The notes beneath the pieces are model-generated. The model saw only the letters and a program-made list of their open reading frames with translations. It ran no database searches and was not told where the DNA came from. From Artemisia argyi (taxonomy: Eukaryota > Streptophyta > Magnoliopsida > Asterales > Asteraceae), in contig CM060708.1 of the NCBI GenBank assembly GCA_030686995.1, positions 180,843,115-180,907,114 of the forward strand: 64,000 bases of DNA, in the 5' to 3' direction. Position 1 is the first letter of the stretch. Each line of letters begins with the position of its first letter. Of the stretch, positions 55,986 through 64,000 are shown one piece after another. The position numbers and the translations under genes were made by a program.

Positions 55986-58429
55986 GCAAGCTAAGGCCAT
56001 AACAGCGTAAAAATGATTTCCAATAATTGTATCTATTATAACTTTTGGCCCAGAAGTAGAAACATTTGTGTTAGCAGTAGAATGCATTTTATCACTAACA
56101 GTAGAACTGGCAGTAGAACCAGTTGTTGTACTTTGAAAAGCCCCTTTTGTTTTAGCAGCAAAGATTGATCTAGTTGCACCATATCTCATTAACACTGCCC
56201 TTGGAACCATGTTTCTTTTTGGATGGGGGTGAGTATTTTTTGAAAAGTATTTATTGTTCACCCTTGAATATTGGTTCCAAACAGGTTTTTGGTGGTTGCT
56301 ACAATTATTTATTAAATTCTCAAAACTACCACACTTGTAACAAGCCTTCTTTCTTAATTGAAACTCATTACCTAATTTATTTGAAACTAGGTTATTAAAG
56401 TTTCTCTGATTTCCCCTAGGCTTATTGTTAAACTTTCTCATCTGTTCTCTAGGTATCCCATTATAATCCACCATTCTCCTAGAGATATTCTTTCCCAACT
56501 CAGGTCTCACAAACTTAACCTGATCAATCTTAGGTTCAACAGTTGTAGGAATTTCTTCCATTTTAGCAATTTATGTTGTTTCAACCTGTTCCTCATCACT
56601 ATCTGACTCCCAATCTTCAATAATAGGAGCATCAGAAAACTTTCTATCATTAACCTTAGGTGTTTCATTAATATTGTCACCTACAGGTTTATTTATGTCT
56701 AACTCACTTATGAAAGACAACTCTTTTCCTTGTGGAGCATAGGCACTCTTAACTGGGGGAGCAACTTCATTATAGCCTATTTCACTTCCTTTTCTCATCA
56801 AAAGACTTTCAATTGATTTATTCACTAAATCATAAGCAAATTGTTGTTTTTCAACTCTTACTATGTGTTTTTCTTTATCTTTAAGAGTTGTATCTCTAGC
56901 CTGTTCTGCTTCTTCCAACTTTTTCTTAAGCACTTCAATTTCACTATTTTTCTTAAAAATCTCAACATCCTGTTTGTTAATCCTATCCACATATTCTAAC
57001 TTACACTGTTTAAGATATTCTAGTCTTCTTTCTACATTTTGAATACCTACTTTATAACCTAAGTTATCAAGTTTTAGGTGTTCAACTTCTTGTCTAAGAC
57101 TTTCATTCCTAGATTTAAGTTCTTCAACAGTGTCAGCACATGATTTAAAAGAACAAACTGACATGTGAAAATCATTAGATACCTCTGAGTCAGATCCAGA
57201 AGATGATGAAGCATATGCCATGAGTGCAAAGTTATGCACTTTAGGCTTTTCTTCAGCCACTAAAGCAAAGTTGGGTTCTTCCTCAGCCATATCACTCCAG
57301 TCATAATCACCCAATCCATCACAAGATACCAAAGCAGTAGTAGTCTTTGGCTCTTCAGCAGCTTTCTTTGGGTTCTCAACATTCTTCTTTGGAGCTCTGC
57401 ATTCCATGGAAAAATGTCCTTTCCTATTGCAATTGTAGCACTCCATCTTTGACTTATCAAAGCCCATATTCTCCTTAGCCTTGTATTTGAGCTCTCTTCC
57501 TGTCTTCTTCAAAGATCTTCTAGCTCTCATGGTTAACATGGCCATCTACCATTTCAAATCAAATTCTTCAAGATCATCAGGATCAATATGATCCATATCT
57601 TGATTAAGAACCTAAGTGCTTGTTGTAAGATCAGCCAAGAATGAACATATAGAAGCATCACTTATAGTGTTACTGTCAGTAGTAGAACCAATATTCCTAG
57701 CAGCAGAAACACCATAAGCAGTAGGATTGGTTTCTTGGGATCCTTTGCTTTTTGAAGACACAAAGGCTAGACTTTGAGCAGCAGTGGATGAAGCAGATGT
57801 TCCCATCATCTCAGACTCATAAACTTTTAGGTTATTGTATAGATTGTCCAAGCTCATCTTCTTAAAATCAGGCTTGTTTCTCCAAACCACTGTGTGCATA
57901 GTCCATTCAGGGGCCAAGCCTTTGAGAAATTTGAGATTTATATCTTCTTGAGTAACATCATAACCTTCAAGCTTTAACTGACTAACAAGTTGTTGAAGCC
58001 TTTTATAAGTACCATCAAGCTTTTCCCCACTTGAGGCAATGAAGTTTTCAAACTGATGCTTCAGCAAATTCTTTTTTGATTTCTTGGTGGCTTCATTACC
58101 CCCAATCTTATTTCAATAGCATCCATCAGATCCTTTGCAGTTTCACAACTCTCAAAGTCCAATTGAAATTCATTTGGTATTCCCATCATGAGAATACTAT
58201 GAGCCTTGATCTCCAGTTTTCTTACAGCATTCTCTTCAGCAGATTTGATAGGAATAGCTTTCCCATCAGCACCTTTTTGTGGTAGAGTATCACCATTCAG
58301 AACGACATCCCACATGTTGAAGTCGATCATCTTAATGTACTGCTTCATTCTCATCTTCCATATCTCATACTCACCTTGCTTGAGCATTGGCACCTTACAT
58401 GTAGTCACCATATGTGTGTCATTACCCAT
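55986..58429 (-). pseudogene. Gag of element E
   Basis: ATG at 58429. UBN2-type gag core: KVPMLKQGEYEIWKMRMKQY then DFNMWDVVLNG, with a one-base loss near 58110 that shifts the frame before LLKHQFENF-type sequence (LKHQFENFIASSGEKLDGTY). From 58067 down to protease it is a single frame with stops at 57612, 57546 and 56571. Zinc knuckle CYNCNRKGHFSMEC (CX2CX4HX4C, near 57440). A charged coiled-coil segment follows (57130-56820). A second knuckle-like CYKCGSFENLINNC (near 56320) has Asn where His is expected. Confidence 0.88.
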
Positions 58430-58499
58430 GACTTCAGTAGTTGATTAGGAACATGTTTTTGTAAGTAACAAGTTCTTCTTGGTTACAACTTCTAGATCA

Positions 58500-58515
58500 C
58501 AAGCTATGATACTAC
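58500..58515 (-). other. Primer-binding site of element E
   Basis: Minus-strand GTAGTATCATAGCTTG next to the LTR edge, a Met-tRNA-type site with mismatches to TGGTATCAGAGC. Confidence 0.7.
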
Positions 58516-58516
58516 T

Positions 58517-58984
58517 TGTTTATCCTAGTTGAGCAAACGATCTTGATAGAAGTTGACTTAGCTTATAACTTAAACAATAACGCGGAATATTAAAGTTTAA
58601 CTTAAGAAGAACAATATAAACTTTCAACACTTCAATATATTATTAATATACGAGCACTCAACAATGATAGGGTTTACAACCTTGAAGTGAATCGACTTAA
58701 TAAATGATACGTGCATAATTCTAACTATAGGACCTCCTTTTATAGTCTAAGGAGTCCTGTACAAGATAACTATCTTCTATTCATATAGGATATACACAAT
58801 ATATATTCCATAATTATCTAAACGCGTATACATTCTTATCACATAAGCAGTACAATACAACCGACAACAGTAGAATAACTTTATAGTACAGCAGTAGTAT
58901 TCCTAGCAGTACCATTCAACAGTAGGATCTTCGACACTTAGAATATTTATGTCATCCTTGACAGCAGCATCTCAAAACCCAACA
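58517..58984 (-). repeat. 5' LTR of element E
   Basis: Plus-strand TGTTTATCCTAG to AACCCAACA, 468 bp, followed by TAGTA, the presumed target duplication. Lacks the 16-bp stretch found in the 3' LTR. Confidence 0.9.
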
Positions 58985-59223
58985 TAGTATGTCACGAGAG
59001 TGAGGCGAGGTTTGGAAAGGAGGTAAGCTCTTCCTTACAAATGAAATGTGATTACTCGGTTTCCGTCTTTTAAAAGAAGTAAGGTGTTCTTTAGGAGACT
59101 TTGCCTAAGAAATGGGTAAAAAATAGAAATTGTTTAATGGTTCTTGGTTTACGAGAATTAAATTATTTTCATAAATATATTAAAATTGATTTTTCTAACA
59201 TTTTCTGACACACTAATTATTTA

Positions 59224-59478
59224 CTCCCTCCGTCCCACATTAAATGTCCACTATGACTTTTTCAAGTATTTTTTCTTCAACTTTGACTTTAAATATTTTT
59301 GTTCTTGTTATTTAACACTTGATGCAAGATATATGAATGGATTAACTTTTTAAATGTGTTTTTATATGTATAATTTTCATTACATATTATATAACACAAA
59401 CAAATATATTCAAGGTCAAAGTTGGATAAAAGAGACTTAAAAAAGTCATAGTGGACATTTAATGTGGGACGGAGGGAG
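59224..59478. mobile_element. Stowaway-type MITE
   Basis: 255 bp with long terminal inverted repeats: CTCCCTCCGTCCCACATTAA at the left and its complement at the right, continuing into AATGTCCACTATGACTTTTT-type sequence for about 40 bp. The left flank is TA, the usual Tc1/mariner target; the right flank is AA, a probable change from TA. No coding capacity. Confidence 0.9.
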
Positions 59479-59624
59479 AACATAAAAAGGTAAAAGTTTG
59501 GACAAAACCAAAATCCCCCATCATGCTACCCATAGTTAGTGTTTCCTTGAATATATCTCAGACTCCTAATGGTTTAAACATTAGAAGTATATTCTTGTTT
59601 TTCATCTAATCCTGTTTGAAGGTG

Positions 59625-59765
59625 GCCTTTGGCCTAGCAGTATGTATGTGTCTCATACTCTCAACTATAAAAGGTTGTAAGTTCAAGTCTAGATTGAGGC
59701 ACATGTCTGGTTTAGAATAGGTGTATGAAGTATTTGCTTTCCAACAAAAGAAATAATACGTACCT
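59625..59765 (+). repeat. Possible tRNA-derived SINE
   Basis: GGCCTAGCAGT (A-box-like, 59636) and AAGTTCAAGTCTAG (B-box-like, 59681) are 45 bp apart, as in tRNA-derived polymerase III promoters, and are followed by a non-tRNA body of about 70 bp. No target duplication found. Confidence 0.4.
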
Positions 59766-60374
59766 ACTTTTGGGTCTTTTTAAAAAACGAAATTCTGATG
59801 CTCCCACAAGTTGGAAGAATATTCATCAATGATTCTGTTAATTGCCTTGCAAGGTCAGCTGTCAGCACCATATCTGCAGTGACCTGTCATACATGTCAAC
59901 TAGGCAGAAATCAGAAATGGTCATTTTCTGTGAAAAAAAAATTGGTTTATGTGGCCAAGAAGTGACAGCAGTGCTTTTAACGAACTCTTTTAGAGGAAGA
60001 GAGGTATATTTGACTTTTTTTACCCATTTATTTCTACATGGGTTGACTTGTGTAACGATTTATCTAAAACAGGTCAAATAGAGCAATAAAGAAAAAACAA
60101 GTTAAACAAACTCGACCAAACCAGTTTGACACAGGCTAAAGAGTTAACCTTTTTTACAGGAACACAACCCATAAAAGCTTGGCCAATTTGTCACCTCTAA
60201 TGAACATGTGTCAAATAAAACAACAAATAGGAAAATATACTTACGAATAGGTCCTCCAATGTTGAACACAAGCAAGGGTTTGCACAATGATGCTAGCTCA
60301 GCATGTCATGCTGAAGCTGCACTGTAATGCAGCTGAATCAAGTTGATGAAGGGCTCCCAATGTTATGACCTAGG

Positions 60375-61823
60375 TGATAAGGATTTATTTGATATGCTTT
60401 TAGGGGGGTCATTTAAGCCCTAAATCGTGTTTTTATGGTCAAATATCCTTAAATCATTTCTTTTGTCATTTTAGATACTTAGGACATGAATTTTGGAAAA
60501 TGGAGCAATTTGGAGCTTTTCGGACGTTTTTTGCTCAAAAATGAAGAAAACAAGAAAATCAAAGAAAGTCTAGAAATAACACCAGACGACGTCAGGCTTT
60601 GGAGATGACGTCGTCGCCTTATGAAGAGATCCGATGGAATTGTACACTAGGCGCCCAAGAAAAGAGTTTAGAAATTTACACGGGACGGCGTCAGGTGCAA
60701 ATGAGGCGAGGCCGCCTGGATTTACACTTACACGAGGCGGCCCAGAACAATTACAAAGGGACAACGTCAGAAGTTATCTTGGGTGATACGAAACCATAAA
60801 AGCGGTGACCTGACGCCGTCAGGAACTATAACCCGACGCCGTCAGCCTTGTAAATCTATATATAGCTTTTGGATTTTTCATTCATCAGTGTGTAACTTTT
60901 AGAGGAGAAACTTTTGGTACAAACCCTAGTCCGAATTTTGCAGGAAATTTAGGGTTTCAAACCCTCTTTTCTTCCATTTCGATTAAAGATAAGTTCTCCC
61001 TTTAATCATTCAATATATCCATGTGTTGTTTGATTAATTGTTTGTCTTTTCTTTGCTTTAACATGCTAGCTTAGATTTCCTAGTGTTTGCTTATATCTAA
61101 TGAAACCTAGTTATTGATTATTGATTGTTGATTTGTTATTGATTGTTTGGTTGATTGACTAGCGTTAGACTTAAGAAAACTGGCTAATCTCCTATACGGT
61201 AACAAGCTTGAACGGCTTATGAAACGTAATCGGATGTGTACTACAGTTTTATAGGTTTTATTTAATGCATGAATAAATATTAATGAGGCTATGATAGGAT
61301 CCTAAACGTGTCGTCATAAGAAGAGATAGAAGCTCATAGGGTTGGGGAAGGACGTACACGCTCCCACGAATGGTATTAAGGAATACAATCCTTCATCCAA
61401 ACAATCGTGACAAATCAATAAATCAATAGGAGATAACTAGGGAGTAGTTAAATCTAAGTAAACACATTTTTCTCTTATAAGTAGTCTACCACATTTACTT
61501 TTCTTGTCATTTATTTTATTGTTTTTAGTTTAGTTATTAATTTTGGGTTAGTTGACTAGCAACTAATTCTGCCCAATCTTCCAATACCCAAGATTTTACT
61601 TGCTTTCATAAAATATAAAAATACAAAAAGAATCATCCATCAACTCTAGACCTAGTTGACATAGTTTTCAATCCTAACGACGCTATTCCCCTAGAGAACG
61701 ATCAGTCCCCCGGTACTTGCCACTCACTATACTACACCGTTCAGGTACACTGCCTAGAGGATTGCAAGCTTCTCAAGATCCCTTGAGAAGTAAAACTTTT
61801 GAGAGTTTTGTATTCCCGCATCA
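60375..61823 (+). repeat. 5' LTR of element J
   Basis: About 1,449 bp, TGATAAGG...CGCATCA. The start is set by alignment with TGATGAGG of LTR C; the TG at 60361 is an alternative. The last 100 bp share the motif CTTCTCAAGATCCCTTGAGA with LTR C. Confidence 0.8.
60583..60847 (+). promoter_or_regulatory. TGACG half-site cluster in U3 of LTR J
   Basis: Six elements, including GACGACGTCAG, ATGACGTCGTC, GGACGGCGTCAG, TGACGCCGTCAG and CGACGCCGTCAG, lie upstream of a TATA box CTATATATA at 60856-60864. Same arrangement as in LTR C. Confidence 0.5.
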
Positions 61824-61826
61824 AAG

Positions 61827-61848
61827 TTTTTGGCACCGCTGCTGGGGA
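61827..61848 (+). other. Primer-binding site of element J (Asp tRNA type)
   Basis: TGGCACCGCTGCTGGGGA preceded by four T; matches the B and C sites with two changes. Confidence 0.85.
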
Positions 61849-61963
61849 ATAGTTATTATTTAGTTCGATTTTTCTTTTAATTAGGTCTACTCATCAGATT
61901 CCTATCTAGTGAGATTATTATTTTCTTTTTATTATGATTTCTTTAGTCTATCTTTTTCTTCGT

Positions 61964-61964
<1 letters not shown>

Positions 61965-61995
<31 letters not shown>
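61965..61995 (+). repeat. Poly(T) tract before gag of element J
   Basis: 31 consecutive T about 20 bp before the gag ATG. Element B has a 17-T tract in the same place (6969-6985). Confidence 0.95.
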
Positions 61996-61996
<1 letters not shown>

Positions 61997-62017
61997 TAAT
62001 CCATATCATCGACCATC

Positions 62018-63238
62018 ATGGAAGGTGATAACATTCTTGAACCCGTCATTCAACCAAACCACCAAAACCCACCCAAACTACTTAGAGGCCGAGCTTTAGG
62101 AGAATACTCCCGACCTAGCCACCAAGGCAATCGAAACACCATTGAGCTCAACCAAGGAGCCAATGTGTCTCCCTTGCGATCCGACATAATCCGGTTGGTG
62201 CAAAGCGGATGTGCATTCCATGGACTTCGTTCCATAGATCTAAACCAGCATCTCAAGGATTTCCTTAAAATCGTTGATTCCATAGACCTTGATGTTGCCA
62301 CTTGAGAGACAACCCGATTGCGTCTCTTCCAATTCTCTCTACAAGACCAAGCTAATCAATGGCTTGAGCATTTGCCCGCGGGATCCATAACCTCTTAGGA
62401 TGATCTCACCTCTTGTTTTCTTGCTCAATTTTTCCTACCGGGGAGAACTACCAAGTTGAGGAATGACATCATGATGTTCCAACAGCATCAAGGCGAAACT
62501 CTTTACAAAGCATGGACTCGATTCAAGGACTTACTCCAAAAAGTCCCTCATCATGGCATAGATCTTTGGCTCTTGGTTCAAATCTTCAATGACCATGTCG
62601 ATTACCTCACCAAGCGTGCCATTGATCATGCAGCAAGCGGCAAATTGCGAGAAAAGGATGCCAGGGAATCATGGGATATCATCGATGAGCTTGCCTTCTT
62701 TGGCAGAGACTCTTGGGAAGACTCCCATGATGAAACTACAATTGCCATGGCAATCTCGTCACCCGACAAATTATCTCATCTCTCGGAAGAGAACCTTTGT
62801 GAGCTTGAAAAAAAGGTCGATTACTTGATTGAAAAACGAAATAGACCCTTAAATTCAGCGACAGTTAACTCCATCTCAAACATAAGGCCGACACCCCTAT
62901 CCGAGTCACCTCTTAGAGAAAATGTGGAATCTTTCTGAAAACATGTTGAACCCTATCCACCTCCCCACGACCTTAGCCTAGAATTTGAAGCTAGAATGAG
63001 AAAATATATGTCGGCGTACTCTGAGAGATTGGCAAGATTTGAAGAATCCGTTTATAAACAAAGGGAAGAAATGCAAGAAAAGATGGCTGAAATGATGAGT
63101 CTACTAAAGGACTATACTAAAGCCAGGGCTCCGAAAAAGTGTTGTTACGAATGGAAGTCAATACTCCCATCACCAAATCTGTTAATGCTATCTCCTTTGT
63201 CCATGAGAAGGACAATGAAAAATGACCGACAAGTCTAG
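62018..63238 (+). pseudogene. Broken gag of element J
   Basis: One frame from ATG 62018, with stops at about 62303, 62396 and 62936. Gag domain: FHGLRSIDLNQHLKDFLKIV, LRLFQFSLQDQANQWLEHLP, CFLAQFFLPGRTTKLRNDI and TLYKAWTRFKDLLQKVPHHG. The usual zinc knuckle is not found. A helical, Glu/Met-rich stretch (YKQREEMQEKMAEMMSLLK) follows, then a frameshift near 63140 into the protease frame. Confidence 0.85.
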
Positions 63239-64000
63239 GAATTGGTGAAGTTAACCTCATCGCAATCGATGATGGAGCAAATAAAGGAGAGGAGATGTCC
63301 CCTAATGAACAACCAACGGAAGAACCACCAAAGTCCCAAACCTTGGAGTATTATTTGAAACATGACATTAATAAAAAGACGGTAGATAATTGGATAAGAA
63401 ACAATAGACAAAATTATTTACCTAAAATCTTTAAAGGGAAAAGGACAAAGGAAGGGTATGATACGTTAACCATAGGTCCATTGTGCAAAAGTATTCTTCG
63501 GCAGAAAGTAAATAAGAAATGAACGGTTTATAGGAGTTTTGAGGTACCATGCGGCATAGGAGATTTAATATACCTAGAGGCTTTAGCCAACCAAGGGTCG
63601 GAAGTAAACCTAATGCCCCTATCCATTTAAGCCCAAATGACCGATAAGATACCAACCGCCACCCGTATTAGACTTTCCTTGGCTGATCGTTCTTATGTAT
63701 ATCCTTTAGGAGTAGCAGAGGATGTATTAATTAACGTAGAAGGATTCGTGTATCCCGTTGACTTCATGATCATTGATGATAGGGAAAATGATTACATGCC
63801 AATTCCTAGGGGCACCATTTCTTGCTATAGCATGGGCAACCATCAAATATGAAACGGGGATAATTGAACTCAATTCAGGACCGAGAAAGGTTCACTTCCA
63901 TATGACCCCACACAATATGAGAAAATGCTTGATTCAGAAGAAACCTCCAACCTACTCTAGTACCCTTAGCAATCACGTAATCCTTTCTTGGGAAGCAAGG
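63239..64000 (+). pseudogene. Protease region of element J, active-site Asp changed
   Basis: Reads TLEYYLKHDINKKTVDNWIR, TLTIGPLCKSILRQKVNKK, stop (63520), then EVPCGIGDLIYLEALANQGS and EVNLMPLSI, stop, and TRIRLSLADRSYVYPLGVAE with VDFMIIDDRENDYMPI. The active-site motif, DLGS or DSGA in B and C, reads NQGS, so the catalytic Asp is lost. A frameshift near 63810 follows. The frame is cut by the window end. Confidence 0.82.

Larger units (their letters stand above)
28645..58984 (-). mobile_element. Element E: Sirevirus-like copia element, split by F and G
   Basis: Minus-strand element bounded by LTRs of 484 and 468 bp and flanked by TAGCA (28640-28644) and TAGTA (58985-58989), a 5-bp duplication with one mismatch. 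Removing the CACTA element F and the copia element G with their duplications leaves about 12.4 kb. Order in its own sense: 5' LTR, PBS, gag, protease, integrase, RT, RNase H, an antisense ORF unit, a long 3' ORF, polypurine tract, 3' LTR. The integrase-before-RT order is copia. The long extra 3' ORF and size fit Sireviruses. Confidence 0.9.
58985..60374. other. Flanking DNA between elements E and J
   Basis: Apart from the MITE and possible SINE listed separately, no gene or RNA is seen. Short frames at 59842-60081 have no recognisable product. The sequence just before 60375 (GCTCCCAATGTTATGACCTA) leads into element J; its target duplication cannot be tested because the far end is outside the window. 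Confidence 0.5.
60375..64000 (+). mobile_element. Element J: Athila-type gypsy element, 5' part only
   Basis: LTR 60375-61823, Asp-tRNA-type PBS, gag and protease on the plus strand; pol and the 3' LTR lie beyond the window. Its LTR aligns along its length with that of element C (start, TGACG cluster, TATA, ...CTCAAGATCCCTTGAGA near the end), so J and C are distinct members of one family. Confidence 0.88.

Noticed and set aside
1..64000. tRNA, rRNA or intact host genes
   Set aside because: None could be supported; the only tRNA-like signal is the A/B-box pair at 59625-59765.

Overview
The window is plant nuclear DNA made almost wholly of transposable elements stacked inside one another. No intact host gene is visible. 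The element families (Athila-type Ty3/gypsy, Sirevirus-like Ty1/copia with extra 3' or coiled-coil ORFs, CACTA, Stowaway-type MITE, LINE with an RRM-type ORF1) point to a flowering plant. The two copia families resemble those abundant in daisy-family (Asteraceae, Anthemideae) genomes; that placement rests on remembered family resemblance, not on a search.

Layout. (A) 1-4092, minus strand: a Sirevirus-like copia element cut by the window edge, with a broken gag, a primer-binding site and a 1.4-kb 5' LTR. A sits in the 5' LTR of (B), a plus-strand Athila-derived element (4093-26625) with gag and protease but no reverse transcriptase or integrase, plus an acidic repeat domain. The 3' LTR of B is split by (C), a complete minus-strand Athila element (13087-23904, TSD ATAGT) with gag, protease, RT, RNase H and integrase, all damaged. 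(D) 26626-27584, minus: start of a LINE ORF1 cut by the end of B. 27585-28644: old flank with one unidentified gene-like fragment. (E) 28645-58984, minus: a Sirevirus-like copia element (TSD TAGCA/TAGTA) swollen to 30 kb by two insertions: (F) a CACTA transposon at 36533-42616 (TSD ATT) and (G) a plus-strand copia element at 42972-54823 (TSD ACTTA). 58985-60374: flank with a Stowaway-type MITE and a possible SINE. (J) 60375 to the end, plus: the 5' LTR, gag and protease of another Athila element.

Points of most interest. F carries four spliced fragments of ordinary plant genes (glucose-6-phosphate 1-epimerase, a KIN-4 kinesin, a KIN-5 kinesin, a prolidase) and no transposase, so it is a Pack-CACTA. 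E carries, besides gag-pol, a long uncharacterised ORF between RNase H and the 3' LTR, and between them an antisense 154-codon ORF with its own TATA-like box, good start context and AATAAA signals. Several reading frames (B, C, E, J) are decayed mainly by in-frame stop codons and key catalytic changes rather than by shredding. Athila LTRs of C and J share a promoter-proximal cluster of TGACG half-sites.

Boundaries of LTR elements were set by TG...CA ends, PBS/PPT position and target-site duplications read directly from the sequence. LTR identities are estimates by eye.
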